Shown: positions 19,999-32,002 of the stretch, piece by piece | Layout of the letters: every line of letters starts with the position of its first letter | Position numbering within the stretch: position 1 is the first letter of the stretch | DNA from: Rhizobium sp. WYCCWR10014 | GTDB lineage: Bacteria; Pseudomonadota; Alphaproteobacteria; Rhizobiales; Rhizobiaceae | DNA: 64,000 nucleotides | Reading direction: 5' to 3' | Assembly: GCF_001657485.1 (NCBI RefSeq) | Contig: NZ_LXFU01000024.1 | Coordinates: 62,001 to 126,000, forward strand | Notes under the pieces: generated by a model | Told to the model about the DNA's origin: nothing | Seen by the model: the letters and a program-made list of their open reading frames with translations, nothing else | Databases searched by the model: none | Program-made: the position numbers and the translations under genes

Positions 19999-22916
19999 TC
20001 CGCCGCAACCGCCTTTTTTACCGGCCGCCGTTCCAGCAACTCCTTCAGGAAGTGTCCGGTATAGGACCGCTTCTCCTTGACGATCGCTTCCGGTGTGCCG
20101 GTCGCGACGATCTCGCCGCCGCCGTCGCCGCCTTCAGGACCGAAATCAAGCACCCAATCGGCCGTCTTGATGACTTCGAGATTGTGCTCGATCACCACCA
20201 CCGAATTGCCCTGGTTGACCAGTTCGTGCAGCATTTCGAGCAGCTTGGCGACGTCGTGAAAATGCAGGCCGGTCGTCGGCTCGTCGAGAATGTAGAGCGT
20301 GCGTCCAGTCGAGCGCTTCGATAGCTCCTTGGCAAGCTTGACACGCTGCGCCTCGCCGCCCGAGAGCGTATTCGCCTGCTGGCCGACCTTGATGTAACCG
20401 AGGCCGACATCCTTCAGCGATTGCAGCTTGTCGCGCACGGCCGGCACCGCTGCAAAGAAATCGACGCCTTCCTCCACCGTCATGTCGAGCACCTCGGCAA
20501 TCGACTTCTGCTTGAAGGTGACATCGAGCGTCTCTCTGTTATAGCGCTTGCCATGGCAGACGTCGCAGGTGACGTAGACATCGGGCAGGAAGTGCATCTC
20601 GATCTTGATGACGCCGTCGCCTTGGCAGGCCTCGCAGCGTCCGCCCTTGACGTTGAAGGAGAAACGGCCCGGCTGGTAGCCGCGTGCCTTGGCCTCCGGC
20701 AGGCCGGCGAACCAGTCGCGGATCGGCGTGAAGGCGCCGGTATAGGTCGCCGGGTTCGAACGCGGCGTGCGGCCGATCGGCGATTGGTCGATGTCGATCA
20801 CCTTGTCGATATGCTCGAAGCCGTCGATGCGGTCGTGATCGGCCGGGTTTTCACGCGCGCCCATGACGCGGCGCGCGGCCGATTTATAAAGCGTCTCGAT
20901 CAGGAAGGTGGATTTGCCGCCGCCGGAAACGCCGGTCACCGCCGTGAACACGCCGAGCGGGATCGACGCCGTGACGTTCTTGAGATTGTTGCCGCGCGCC
21001 CCGACCACCTTGATCTCGCGGCCCTTCTTCGGCTTGCGGCGCTCGTCGGGAACGGGAACGCCGAGTTCGCCGGAGAGATATTTTCCGGTCAGCGAGTTCG
21101 GACTGTCCATGATGTCCTGCGGCGTACCATGGGCGATCACCTGGCCGCCGTGAATGCCGGCCGCCGGGCCGATATCGACCACGTCGTCGGCTGTCATGAT
21201 CGCATCCTCGTCATGTTCGACGACGATGACGGTGTTGCCGATGTCGCGCAGGTGCTTCAGCGTGTCGAGCAGCCGGGCATTGTCACGCTGATGCAGGCCA
21301 ATCGACGGTTCGTCGAGCACGTAGAGCACGCCGGTCAGCCCCGAGCCGATCTGCGAGGCAAGCCGGATGCGCTGGCTTTCGCCGCCCGACAAGGTGCCGG
21401 AATTGCGCGACAGGCTGAGATATTCCAGGCCGACATCGTTGAGGAAGCGCAGCCGGTCGCGGATTTCCTTAAGGATGCGCACGGCGATCTCGTTCTGCTT
21501 GGCATTGAAGCTTGCCGGCAGTGTCTCGAACCAGTCGCGGGCGACGCGGATCGACATACCAGTAACTTCGCCGATATGCAGCGTGTCGATCTTCACCGCA
21601 AGCGCCTCCGGCTTCAGGCGGAACCCGTTGCAGGAAGGGCAGGGGGCCGCCGACATGAAGCGCTCGATGTCTTCGCGCGCCCAGGCAGAATCGGTCTCCT
21701 TCCACCGCCGCTCGAGATTGGTGATGATGCCCTCGAAATTCTTCTGCGTCGTATAGGAGCGGGCGCCGTCGGCGTAGTGGAATTCGATCTTGTCGTTGGT
21801 GCCGTTGAGGATGACGTCCTTGGCCTCGTCGGACAGATCGTTCCAGCGCGTGCCGAGCTTGAAGCCGTAATGTTTGCCGAGCGCTTCCAGCGTCTGATTG
21901 TAATAGGGCGAGGTCGACTTGGCCCAGGGCGCGATGGCCCCGTCGCGCAGCGTCCGCTCGGGCTCGGGCACGATCAGATCCGGATCGATCTTCTGCTGGG
22001 CGCCGAGGCCGTCACAGGTCGGGCAGGCGCCGAAGGGATTGTTGAAGGAGAACAGCCTGGGTTCGATCTCCGGAATCGTAAAGCCGGAGACCGGGCAGGC
22101 GAATTTCTCCGAAAACAGCACGCGTTCATGCGTCTCGTTCAGCGACTTGTTGGCCGAGCCGCCGGCCGACGTCTCTTCCGGCGGCAGCGGCTTGTCGGCG
22201 AATTCGGCAACCGCCAGCCCGTCGGCGAGTTTCAGGCAGGTTTCCAAGCTGTCCGCAAGGCGCGCCGACACATCCGAGCGCACGACGATGCGGTCGACCA
22301 CCACGTCGATGTCGTGTTTGTATTTCTTGTCGAGCACCGGCGCCTCGGCGATCTCGTAGAACTGCCCGTCGACCTTGACGCGCTGGAAGCCCTTCTTCAT
22401 CAGCTCGGCCAGTTCCTTCTTATATTCGCCCTTGCGGCCGCGCACGAGCGGCGCAAGGATATAAAGACGGGTGCCCTCGCCGAAATCGAGAATGCGGTCG
22501 ACCATCTGGCTGACGGTCTGGCTTTCGATCGGCAGGCCGGTGGCCGGCGAATAGGGAACGCCGACGCGGGCAAAGAGCAGGCGCATATAGTCGTAGATCT
22601 CGGTGACGGTGCCGACCGTCGAGCGCGGGTTGCGCGAGGTGGTCTTCTGTTCGATCGAGATCGCCGGCGACAGCCCGTCGATCTGGTCGACATCGGGCTT
22701 CTGCATCATCTCGAGGAATTGCCGGGCATAGGCCGACAGGCTCTCGACATAGCGCCGCTGGCCCTCGGCATAGATCGTGTCGAAGGCGAGCGAGGATTTG
22801 CCGGAACCCGAAAGCCCGGTCATGACGATCAGCTTGTTACGCGGCAGATCGAGATCGATGCTCTTGAGATTATGCTCGCGCGCGCCGCGGATGGAGATCG
22901 TCTTCAGTTCGCTCAT
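19995..22916 (-). CDS. uvrA: Excinuclease ABC subunit A
   Basis: The 973-residue UvrA ATPase recognises DNA damage in nucleotide excision repair and receives lesions from Mfd. It shows two ABC modules: Walker [15 protein letters not shown] near residue 35 and [10 protein letters not shown] near 660, two signature LSGGE motifs, and zinc-finger cysteine clusters ([16 protein letters not shown] with CDVCHGKR). It is followed by the coupled GNAT gene. Upstream, divergent from ssb, lies a GAAC-N7-GAAC LexA box. Confidence 0.98.
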   Translation of the reverse strand: MSELKTISIRGAREHNLKSIDLDLPRNKLIVMTGLSGSGKSSLAFDTIYAEGQRRYVESLSAYARQFLEMMQKPDVDQIDGLSPAISIEQKTTSRNPRSTVGTVTEIYDYMRLLFARVGVPYSPATGLPIESQTVSQMVDRILDFGEGTRLYILAPLVRGRKGEYKKELAELMKKGFQRVKVDGQFYEIAEAPVLDKKYKHDIDVVVDRIVVRSDVSARLADSLETCLKLADGLAVAEFADKPLPPEETSAGGSANKSLNETHERVLFSEKFACPVSGFTIPEIEPRLFSFNNPFGACPTCDGLGAQQKIDPDLIVPEPERTLRDGAIAPWAKSTSPYYNQTLEALGKHYGFKLGTRWNDLSDEAKDVILNGTNDKIEFHYADGARSYTTQKNFEGIITNLERRWKETDSAWAREDIERFMSAAPCPSCNGFRLKPEALAVKIDTLHIGEVTGMSIRVARDWFETLPASFNAKQNEIAVRILKEIRDRLRFLNDVGLEYLSLSRNSGTLSGGESQRIRLASQIGSGLTGVLYVLDEPSIGLHQRDNARLLDTLKHLRDIGNTVIVVEHDEDAIMTADDVVDIGPAAGIHGGQVIAHGTPQDIMDSPNSLTGKYLSGELGVPVPDERRKPKKGREIKVVGARGNNLKNVTASIPLGVFTAVTGVSGGGKSTFLIETLYKSAARRVMGARENPADHDRIDGFEHIDKVIDIDQSPIGRTPRSNPATYTGAFTPIRDWFAGLPEAKARGYQPGRFSFNVKGGRCEACQGDGVIKIEMHFLPDVYVTCDVCHGKRYNRETLDVTFKQKSIAEVLDMTVEEGVDFFAAVPAVRDKLQSLKDVGLGYIKVGQQANTLSGGEAQRVKLAKELSKRSTGRTLYILDEPTTGLHFHDVAKLLEMLHELVNQGNSVVVIEHNLEVIKTADWVLDFGPEGGDGGGEIVATGTPEAIVKEKRSYTGHFLKELLERRPVKKAVAAE

Positions 22917-23014
22917 CGTCTCTGCTTTGGTTTTCTGGATGACAGCCCTTATTTAGTGATGCTAACGGGCGAGTCGAGGCTGAATGTCCACTACGGTCAA
23001 GGTTTTCGATTCTG

Positions 23015-23043
23015 TTGACAGGATCATACGGATAAACTAGAAC
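23015..23043 (+). promoter_or_regulatory. Candidate sigma-70-type promoter of ssb
   Basis: TTGACA (23015-23020), a 17-base spacer, then TAGAAC (23038-23043). The -35 is a perfect consensus and spacing is ideal. The -10 overlaps the LexA box, so LexA binding would block this promoter. It lies about 155 bases before the ssb start. Confidence 0.6.
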
Positions 23044-23054
23044 AAAGAAAGAAC
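23040..23054. promoter_or_regulatory. LexA (SOS) box between uvrA and ssb
   Basis: GAAC-AAAGAAA-GAAC at 23040-23054 is a perfect match to the alphaproteobacterial LexA operator GTTC-N7-GTTC, read as its complement. It lies 124 bases upstream of the uvrA start and overlaps the proposed ssb promoter -10, so one operator could control both genes. Confidence 0.85.
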
Positions 23055-23198
23055 AAAATTCCTGATGAATGCATGCGGCTTTCTGATGGATAAACATGTG
23101 GATTAAATGCCGCCCATGCGCATCGGCGGTCCGTGATGGTTTAAGGTGCGCCGATCGATTAAACGCCGCCGGGCAGGGCGGCAGGCAGGGTGAGAAGC

Positions 23199-23708
23199 AT
23201 GGCTGGTAGCGTGAATAAGGTAATTCTGATTGGAAACGTGGGTGCAGACCCAGAAATCCGCCGCACTCAGGATGGCCGGCCGATTGCCAATCTTCGTATC
23301 GCGACCTCGGAAACCTGGCGCGACCGAAATTCCGGCGAGCGCCGTGAGAAGACCGAATGGCACACTGTCGTCGTCTTCAACGAAGGCCTCTGCAAGGTCG
23401 TCGAGCAATATGTGAAGAAGGGCGCCAAGCTCTATATCGAAGGCCAGCTGCAGACCCGCAAGTGGCAGGACCAGCAGGGCCAGGACCGTTACAGCACGGA
23501 AGTGGTGCTGCAGGGCTTCGGTTCGACGCTGACGATGCTTGACGGCCGCGGTGAAGGCGGCGGCGCGAGCGGCGGCCGTGGCAGTGCCGCTGGCGGCAAC
23601 GACTACGGCGACGATTACGGCGCCCCGGCACCCTCCTCATCGCCGAGCCGCGCCGGTGGCGGCGGCGGCAACTTCTCGCGGGATCTCGACGACGACATCC
23701 CGTTCTGA
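23199..23708 (+). CDS. ssb: Single-stranded DNA-binding protein
   Basis: A 169-residue SSB. The OB-fold covers residues 1-110 ([17 protein letters not shown] to [13 protein letters not shown]), followed by a Gly/Ser/Pro-rich flexible linker and the acidic C-terminal tip DDDIPF that binds replication and repair partners. The ATG at 23199 gives the conserved MAGSVNKV start; GGGTGAGAAG is upstream. It is divergent from uvrA across a LexA box and followed by a terminator. Confidence 0.96.
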   Translation: MAGSVNKVILIGNVGADPEIRRTQDGRPIANLRIATSETWRDRNSGERREKTEWHTVVVFNEGLCKVVEQYVKKGAKLYIEGQLQTRKWQDQQGQDRYSTEVVLQGFGSTLTMLDGRGEGGGASGGRGSAAGGNDYGDDYGAPAPSSSPSRAGGGGGNFSRDLDDDIPF

Positions 23709-23742
23709 TCGGTTGCCTTTTCTGGCTTGGTGAAAGAGTGAG

Positions 23743-23780
23743 AGAGCATGATGCCTTGGATGGCGTCATGCTCTTTTTCT
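23743..23780 (+). terminator. Intrinsic terminator after ssb
   Basis: A 13-bp stem AGAGCATGATGCC (23743-23755) / GGCGTCATGCTCT (23762-23774), one T-G wobble, 6-base loop, then TTTTTCTTT. The stem arm AGAGCATGATG also begins the repeat at 47277, suggesting that a rhizobial palindromic repeat was recruited as a terminator. Confidence 0.82.
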
Positions 23781-23850
23781 TTGATTTCGCGGCAGATGCT
23801 TCAGACCACATCCGCCTGAATGATTTCGCACCATTTTGGGGAATTTCTGA

Positions 23851-24396
23851 ATGAGCTGCCACATCTTTAAGAAAGCTTCCGGTACGCGCCTCCGACTTTG
23901 GTTGGACGAGGCCCCGCCGTCGATGGATTCAACTCGATGCCGTCTGTGGGAGAGTAAAGTTTTCGCCAGCGGAGAAGGCACTCCTCATCGGAAGAGCGTT
24001 GCTGCGGAAATAGCTCGGCCGGTTGGAGGCCTAACTGTATATGGTCTGCTGTCAGTCACCCTGGATCAGTCCATTTATACGCAAGGTCTGCAGGTGAATG
24101 TCCCAATTGAACGTACCAAAGGAGAGAGTTGGTCCCTATCACTTGCTCCAAGTTACGACAAAGTGCTTACTGGATTTGCCGCGGAATACATGCCGGGCCT
24201 TTTCAAGGGGATAGAGGATCTTAGTGAGGGTGCATTACCCAGTTTTGGAATTCTCTCTTTTGATCGCATGGCACATTCGGACATAGGTTCGTCGATAGAT
24301 ATTTTTCGCGAGTTGACGAGAGCTATCGTGCGCGCTTTGGCTGTGGAGCAGGTTCCTGAAACGCCGGATGAGGCGTTCGCACTTCTCGAAGCTTAG
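23851..24396 (+). CDS. Hypothetical protein with an EF-G domain IV-like C-terminal half
   Basis: A 181-residue protein, not assigned to a named family by me. From about residue 60 the order of motifs resembles domain IV of elongation factor G. A beta segment (GLQVNVPIE) is followed by AAEYMPGLFKGIED (EF-G: EYIPAVEKGI), then a strand, then HSDIGSSIDIFRELTRAI (EF-G: HDVDSSEIAFKIA). No GTPase domain is attached. GGGGA lies 8 bases before the ATG. Base composition differs from its neighbours: 45% and 48% GC in the 60-base lines at 24061 and 24121, against 75% at 24481, suggesting recent acquisition. The N-terminal 55 residues match nothing I know, and the start is uncertain. Confidence 0.6.
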   Translation: MSCHIFKKASGTRLRLWLDEAPPSMDSTRCRLWESKVFASGEGTPHRKSVAAEIARPVGGLTVYGLLSVTLDQSIYTQGLQVNVPIERTKGESWSLSLAPSYDKVLTGFAAEYMPGLFKGIEDLSEGALPSFGILSFDRMAHSDIGSSIDIFRELTRAIVRALAVEQVPETPDEAFALLEA

Positions 24397-24418
24397 ATTG
24401 GAGGGCGCTCAAGTTTTT

Positions 24419-25066
24419 TCAATGCGGCGTCGCGCTGATGAGATTGAGCGCCGATTTCGCGCCGTCGACGACGAATTGTGCGGCGAGGGCGGCGAGGATG
24501 ACGCCGAGAAGCCGTGTGAGGATCGCCCGGCCGGTGACGCCGAGGAAACGGTCCAGCCGTTCAGCGACGAGCAGCATGAGGAAGGTCAGCAACAGATTGG
24601 CGGCGAGGACGCCGATCAGCTGCGCCTTTCCGACCGATGTCGCCAGCGTGCCGGCAAGCAGGATCGTCGCCGAGATCGCGCCGGGGCCGGCGATCAGCGG
24701 CAAGGCGAGGGGAAAGACGGCGATATTCTCGATATGATCCTTGGTGATCGCCACCTCAGTGGCCTTCTCCTTGCGGTCCTGGCGCTTCTCGAAAACCATC
24801 TCGAAGGCGATCCAGAAGAGCAGCAGCCCGCCCGCGATGCGGAAGGCGCCGATCGAAATCCCGAGTACGCTGAGCACGCCGGCGCCGAACAGCGCGAAGA
24901 CGGCGAGGATGATGAAGGCGATGGTCGAGCCACGCAGCGCCACCTGCGTGCGCTCACTGCGGCTCATGCCTGTCGTCAGGCCCAGAAAGATCGGTGCGAG
25001 CCCCGGCGGATCGATGGTGACGAGCAGCGTCGTGAAGGCGTTGATCAATTGGTCGGCGCTTGCCAT
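24419..25066 (-). CDS. MarC family integral membrane protein
   Basis: A 215-residue MarC/YchE/YhgN protein with six predicted membrane helices. Family marks are the start FTTLLVTIDPPGLAPIF, the FRIAGGLLLFWIAFEMV helix, and PLALPLIAGPGAIS in the second half. GGAGA precedes the ATG. Function is unknown; an early link to multiple antibiotic resistance in E. coli was not upheld. It is divergent from gyrA and tail-to-tail with the low-GC gene. Confidence 0.92.
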   Translation of the reverse strand: MASADQLINAFTTLLVTIDPPGLAPIFLGLTTGMSRSERTQVALRGSTIAFIILAVFALFGAGVLSVLGISIGAFRIAGGLLLFWIAFEMVFEKRQDRKEKATEVAITKDHIENIAVFPLALPLIAGPGAISATILLAGTLATSVGKAQLIGVLAANLLLTFLMLLVAERLDRFLGVTGRAILTRLLGVILAALAAQFVVDGAKSALNLISATPH

Positions 25067-25210
25067 CGGCTCTCCGGAACCCCATATGGGTGCGTGGTTT
25101 TAATGATTGTGAAGCGGGGATTCCGATTTGGCAAATATCCCGCGGCGGCCCGCGGCGGATTTGTCCGCTCCGGCCGCACAACTTGCATGTTTTACCGTCT
25201 TTAAGCCGCA

Positions 25211-25257
25211 AAAGCCTGTTCAAAACGCGCTGTGAAATTGGCGCGAGAACAGGCTTT
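25211..25257 (+). promoter_or_regulatory. Long perfect hairpin in the gyrA leader
   Basis: Eleven-base arms AAAGCCTGTTC (25211-25221) and GAACAGGCTTT (25247-25257), with a second inner pairing CGCGC/GCGCG. It ends 45 bases before the gyrA start. No T-run follows, so it is not a standard terminator. It could be a leader RNA structure or a protein-binding dyad. Confidence 0.5.
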
Positions 25258-25302
25258 CCGCTATAAATCTCCAAGTGATTCTAGAAGAGATCGTGATCTG
25301 TT

Positions 25303-28137
<2,835 letters not shown>

Positions 28138-28148
28138 TCAAATGAACG

Positions 28149-28177
28149 GGGCGGCTTCGAGCCGCCCTTTTCTTTTC
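28149..28177 (+). terminator. Intrinsic terminator after gyrA
   Basis: GGGCGGC (28149-28155), loop TTCGA, GCCGCCC (28161-28167), then TTTCTTTT. It begins 11 bases after the gyrA stop. Confidence 0.88.
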
Positions 28178-28224
28178 AGACCGCCTTTTTTTGCAGGCCC
28201 GAAATGGATTGAGATCACGCCCAA

Positions 28225-28258
28225 AGAAAAAAGCCGGACGCTGGGTGCATCCGGCTTT
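28225..28258 (-). terminator. Intrinsic terminator for the small membrane ORFs
   Basis: On the minus strand AAAGCCGGA (28258-28250) pairs with TCCGGCTTT (28238-28230), followed by a T-run. It lies about 60 bases beyond the stop of the 46-residue ORF and supports real minus-strand transcription there. Confidence 0.8.
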
Positions 28259-28320
28259 GAATAGCCCGGCGACGGAAGGGTGCCGCTCAAGGGTGGGAAG
28301 AGGGTGGTAAGAGAGGAATG

Positions 28321-28461
28321 TCAGAACGCTCTATGTTTTTCGTTCAAAGCCTTCACCTCTTCGCCTTCACGCCGGAGCGCAGAAATCGTCGAGGCCACAG
28401 ACAGGATGAACATCACGCTGATGAGGGCGGTGAGCACTGTCAAGATCGTGAACATAGGCAT
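28321..28461 (-). CDS. 46-residue membrane micro-protein
   Basis: A short open frame encoding MPMFTILTVLTALISVMF..., with one hydrophobic helix (about residues 4-26) then a charged tail (ALRREGEEVKALNEKHRAF). AGGAAAGGA lies directly upstream of the ATG. It follows the 51-residue ORF by 30 bases and ends before a minus-strand terminator, so the two form a small operon. No family recognised. The good ribosome site, membrane-plus-tail design and terminator argue for a real gene. Confidence 0.6.
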   Translation of the reverse strand: MPMFTILTVLTALISVMFILSVASTISALRREGEEVKALNEKHRAF

Positions 28462-28491
28462 TCCTTTCCTGGGGAGTTGCGTTCTCGCCCC

Positions 28492-28647
28492 TCAGTACTG
28501 GCCCAGTACGGCCGTCCGGGCCGAAGCATAGGGTCCATAAACCTTGGACGTATCAACCTTCTGATCATAGAGAGCGACAGTTGCGGTCAGCATGCCCGTG
28601 ACCATTACCATCCAGAGCACGTTAATCATCGTAATCTTGCCGGGCAT
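28492..28647 (-). CDS. 51-residue membrane micro-protein
   Basis: An open frame beginning MPGKITMINVLWMVMVTGML, with one membrane helix (about residues 7-27) and a polar tail (YDQKVDTSKVYGPYASARTAVLGQY). GGAAGGA sits 5-6 bases before the ATG. It is the first of two tandem micro-ORFs that end at a shared terminator. No homologue known to me. Both ORFs begin with Met-Pro and share the single-helix plan, hinting at duplication or a two-part membrane factor. Confidence 0.6.
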   Translation of the reverse strand: MPGKITMINVLWMVMVTGMLTATVALYDQKVDTSKVYGPYASARTAVLGQY

Positions 28648-28769
28648 TTTTAATCCTTCCGCGCCGCTCTATGTATCGGTTGAATGAACGCATCCGTCTG
28701 TAAATGGTTCCGCCGGATGTTGATCGGGTGTTTACCAATGGCGATCTGAAGCGACCTTGAATGTCTCGT

Positions 28770-29054
28770 TCATCTGGCATTCAGATTCGAAGCTCGTTTT
28801 TCGCGCAGCCGGCCCTGGGCGCGCACGATCGCCGCATGCTCGGCAAGCTCCGGCCGCACCCAGCTCATCTCGTATCGATCGGCGAAATAGCCATAGGCCA
28901 TCTCGGCGGCGAGGGAGGAAACGACGGCAAGTGCAACGAGCACGATCAGCATGGACCTGGTCTTTCGGGGAGCGCCGGATGCCGGAATGGCATCGGCTGC
29001 TTTGATGATCGGAGTTAAGCAGATCCTGTCTGAAACGGTCTTGAACGCGCCATT
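28770..29054 (-). CDS. Small hypothetical membrane-anchored protein
   Basis: From the ATG at 29054 it has 94 residues: a polar N-terminus, a membrane helix (MLIVLVALAVVSSLAAEMAYGYF) and a C-terminal tail with WVRPELAEHAAIVRAQG. An inner ATG at 28952 would give a 60-residue signal-anchored version and has AGG about 7 bases before it; either start is possible. No family recognised. It is divergent from coaD. Confidence 0.5.
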   Translation of the reverse strand, partial: NGAFKTVSDRICLTPIIKAADAIPASGAPRKTRSMLIVLVALAVVSSLAAEMAYGYFADRYEMSWVRPELAEHAAIVRAQGRLREKRASNLNAR

Positions 29055-29193
29055 CATCCGCCGTTTAACCGCCCGGCGCCTAACGTTCTTTACGCGTCTG
29101 AAAAGACGCGCGGCGCTCTGGCTGGAGCTGGGCAAATCACTTGCGAGAAGGCGTCATCCATGACAAAAGGCGTCAAACCAACGGTCGGGCCAC

Positions 29194-29688
29194 ATGACGA
29201 CAGCTTTCTATCCGGGGTCCTTCGACCCGATCACCAATGGGCATGTGGATGTTCTGGTCCAGGCGCTCAACGTCGCCGAAAAGGTGATCGTCGCGATCGG
29301 CATCCATCCCGGCAAGGCGCCGCTCTTCTCCTTCGAAGAGAGAGCCGAGCTGATCCGCCGTTCTCTGGCTGAAGCGCTGCCCGGCAAGACCGGCGACATC
29401 ACCGTCGTCGCCTTCGATAATCTGGTCGTCGATGCCGCCCGCGCCCATGGCGCCACGCTGTTGATCCGCGGTCTTCGCGACGGCACCGATCTCGATTACG
29501 AAATGCAGATGGCCGGCATGAACAGGACGATGGCGCCCGATATTCAGACCATCTTTTTGCCGGCGGGCACGGCCTCGCGGCCCATTACCGCCACATTGGT
29601 CCGCCAGATCGCCGCCATGGGCGGCGATGTCAGCGCTTTCGTGCCGGCCGCCGTCTTGCAAGCCCTCACATCCAAGCGCCCAAACTAG
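29194..29688 (+). CDS. coaD: Phosphopantetheine adenylyltransferase
   Basis: A 164-residue CoaD, the fourth enzyme of CoA synthesis, which joins ATP and 4'-phosphopantetheine to give dephospho-CoA. The nucleotidyltransferase motif [10 protein letters not shown] is at residues 8-17, with [12 protein letters not shown] near residue 91 and the TATLVRQIA (S/T-S-T/R type) end motif. Length is typical. The ribosome site is weak. The two cyclophilin genes follow in the same direction after 42 bases. Confidence 0.96.
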   Translation: MTTAFYPGSFDPITNGHVDVLVQALNVAEKVIVAIGIHPGKAPLFSFEERAELIRRSLAEALPGKTGDITVVAFDNLVVDAARAHGATLLIRGLRDGTDLDYEMQMAGMNRTMAPDIQTIFLPAGTASRPITATLVRQIAAMGGDVSAFVPAAVLQALTSKRPN

Positions 29689-29730
29689 CAAGCGCAAAGA
29701 CCAGGCGGAACCCGCCTCAATGGAGCTCAT

Positions 29731-30303
29731 ATGAAACTCTTTTATCTCGCATTTGCCGGCGTGTTGTACCTCGCCTCCTTCGCGGGGGATGCCTTCGCCC
29801 AGTCGGCCGATCATTATCTCACCGTCCAGTTGAAGGATGGCCCCGTCGTCATCCAGCTCATGCCTGAGGTGGCGCCGAAGCATGTCGCCCAGATCGAGGC
29901 GCTGGCCAAGAAGGGCGAATACGACAACGTCGCCTTCCACCGCGTCATTGACGGCTTCATGGCGCAGACCGGCGACGTCAAATACGGCAACATGGAAAAG
30001 GGCTTCGATGCGAGCCTCGCCGGCACCGGCTCTTCCGACTTGCCGGATATCCCGGCTGAATTCTCCAAGACCCCGTTCGTGCGCGGCACGGTCGGCATGG
30101 CCCGCTCGCAGGATCCGAATTCCGCCAATTCGCAGTTCTTCATCATGTTCGCCGAGGGCTCTTTCCTGAACGGCCAGTACACCGTCGTCGGCAAGGTCGT
30201 CTCCGGCATGGAGAACGTCGACAAGATCAAGAAGGGCGAAGGCCAGAACGGCGAAGTCAAAAGTCCCGACCGGATGATCAAGGTCACCCTGGGCAAGAAG
30301 TAA
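29731..30303 (+). CDS. Periplasmic cyclophilin-type peptidyl-prolyl isomerase
   Basis: A 190-residue cyclophilin with an N-terminal signal peptide (residues 1-23, ending GDAFAQS). It should speed proline isomerisation in proteins folding in the periplasm. The active-site segments are YDNVAFHRVIDGFMAQTGD, RSQDPNSANSQFFIMF and the downstream LNGQYTVVGKVVSGM. GGAG precedes the ATG. It is followed after 29 bases by a cytoplasmic paralogue, a pairing usual in Rhizobiales. Confidence 0.93.
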   Translation: MKLFYLAFAGVLYLASFAGDAFAQSADHYLTVQLKDGPVVIQLMPEVAPKHVAQIEALAKKGEYDNVAFHRVIDGFMAQTGDVKYGNMEKGFDASLAGTGSSDLPDIPAEFSKTPFVRGTVGMARSQDPNSANSQFFIMFAEGSFLNGQYTVVGKVVSGMENVDKIKKGEGQNGEVKSPDRMIKVTLGKK

Positions 30304-30332
30304 GTTAAGAGAGAAAACTAGAGGAGAAGATA

Positions 30333-30842
30333 ATGGCCGAGATCAAGGATCCCGAAAACACCGTCATTCTGGAAACCACCAAGGGCAAGGTTGTCATTCA
30401 GCTTTTGCCGCAGGTTGCCCCGGAGCATGTTGCCCGCATCAAGGAACTCGCCCGCGAGAAGGCCTATGACGGCGTCGTCTTCCACCGCGTCATCCAGGAT
30501 TTCATGGCCCAGACGGGCGACGTCGAATTCGGCAAGAAGGGCTCGGAAACCTTCAATCCCAGCCGCGCCGGCATGGGCGGCTCTTCGAAGCCGGATCTGA
30601 AGGCCGAATTCTCCGCGACCACGCATACGCGCGGCACTTGCTCGATGGCCCGTTCGCAGAACCCGAACTCGGCCAATTCGCAGTTCTTCATCTGCTTCAC
30701 CGACGCGCCGTGGCTGAACAAGCAGTATTCCGTCTGGGGCCAGGTCATCGAAGGCATGGACAACGTCGACAAGATCAAGCGCGGCGAGCCGGTTTCCGAT
30801 CCCGACTCGATCGTCTCCATGCGGGTTGCCGCCGACGTCTGA
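30333..30842 (+). CDS. ppiB: Cytoplasmic cyclophilin peptidyl-prolyl isomerase
   Basis: A 169-residue cyclophilin without signal peptide. Its catalytic FHRVIQDFMAQTGD and SQNPNSANSQFFICF motifs closely match those of the preceding gene, so the pair arose by duplication. AGAGGAGA precedes the ATG. The C-terminus (DSIVSMRVAADV) is standard. It probably forms an operon with the periplasmic copy. Confidence 0.93.
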   Translation: MAEIKDPENTVILETTKGKVVIQLLPQVAPEHVARIKELAREKAYDGVVFHRVIQDFMAQTGDVEFGKKGSETFNPSRAGMGGSSKPDLKAEFSATTHTRGTCSMARSQNPNSANSQFFICFTDAPWLNKQYSVWGQVIEGMDNVDKIKRGEPVSDPDSIVSMRVAADV

Positions 30843-30916
30843 TTGTGATTTCTGCTGAAACCCGCCTTTGCGCATAGCTGCGCGGGGCGGGTTTCGCTTT
30901 GCCTGAAAGTGCCCCG

Positions 30917-32002
30917 ATGCGCGTAGACCTTTTCGATTTCGATCTGCCGGATGAACGCATCGCGTTGAGGCCCGCCGAGCCGCGCGACAGCGCGCGCCTG
31001 CTGGTCGTCGATCCGAATGCGGAAAGCCACCTGTCGGATTATCGCGTCGGCGATCTCACGTCCTTCCTGCGGGCTGGCGACGCGCTGGTCTTCAACGATA
31101 CCAAGGTCATTCCCGCCCAGCTCGAGGGTATCCGCCATCGCGACGGCGCCGGCGGCCAGCAGGTGTCGGCAACGCTGCACATGCGCACCGGCCCCAGCCG
31201 CTGGAAGGCCTTCGCCAAGCCGGGCAAGCGCATCAAGCAGGGTGACCGCATCTCCTTCGGCCATTCCGGAGAAAGCTGTTTCCTCGGTTCGCTCGATGCC
31301 ACCGTCGAGGAAAAGGGCGAAGCCGGCGAGGTGACGCTGCTGTTCGATCTCTCAGGCCCGGCGCTCGACGAGGCGATCGCCGCCGTCGGCCATATCCCGC
31401 TGCCGCCCTATATCGCCGCCAAACGTCCCGAGGATGAGCGCGACCGCGCCGACTACCAGACGATCTATGCTCGCGAGGAGGGTGCCGTCGCCGCGCCGAC
31501 AGCCGGCCTGCACTTCACGCCTGCGCTGTTCGAAGCGCTCGACAAAGCCGGCATCGAACGCCATTTCGTCACCCTGCATGTCGGTGCCGGCACCTTCCTG
31601 CCGGTCAAGGCCGACGATACCGCCGATCACAAGATGCATCTGGAAAGCGGCTATGTCAGCGCCGAGATCGCGGCCCGGCTAAATGCCGTGCGGAAAAGAG
31701 GCGGGCGCATCGTCTGTGTCGGCACGACCTCGCTGCGGCTCATCGAGAGTGCCGCCGAGGAAAGCGGAGAGATCAAGCCCTGGACCGGCGCTACCGGCAT
31801 CTTCATCACGCCTGGTTACCGCTTCAAGGCGGTCGACATGCTGATGACCAATTTCCACCTGCCGCGCTCGACGCTGTTCATGCTGGTCTCGGCCTTTGCC
31901 GGCTTCGAGACCATGCACGCGGCTTATAAACACGCCATTTCGACGGGCTACCGCTTCTACTCTTACGGCGACGCGAGCCTTCTTTTCCGGAAAGACAAAT
32001 GA
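30917..32002 (+). CDS. queA: S-adenosylmethionine:tRNA ribosyltransferase-isomerase
   Basis: A 361-residue QueA. It transfers the ribosyl part of SAM onto preQ1-tRNA to form epoxyqueuosine, the step after Tgt. The start [28 protein letters not shown] signature is visible, with [11 protein letters not shown] near residue 60, [10 protein letters not shown] near 195 and [10 protein letters not shown] near 275. I chose the ATG at 30917; an in-frame TTG at 30899 is less likely. Its stop overlaps the tgt start (ATGA), so the two queuosine genes are translationally coupled. Confidence 0.96.
   Translation: MRVDLFDFDLPDERIALRPAEPRDSARLLVVDPNAESHLSDYRVGDLTSFLRAGDALVFNDTKVIPAQLEGIRHRDGAGGQQVSATLHMRTGPSRWKAFAKPGKRIKQGDRISFGHSGESCFLGSLDATVEEKGEAGEVTLLFDLSGPALDEAIAAVGHIPLPPYIAAKRPEDERDRADYQTIYAREEGAVAAPTAGLHFTPALFEALDKAGIERHFVTLHVGAGTFLPVKADDTADHKMHLESGYVSAEIAARLNAVRKRGGRIVCVGTTSLRLIESAAEESGEIKPWTGATGIFITPGYRFKAVDMLMTNFHLPRSTLFMLVSAFAGFETMHAAYKHAISTGYRFYSYGDASLLFRKDK

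Noticed and set aside
20421..23018. 865-codon plus-strand open frame opposite uvrA
   Set aside because: It is the antisense shadow of uvrA, produced by high GC third positions; the composition is rich in Arg/Asp/Ala/His and matches no family.
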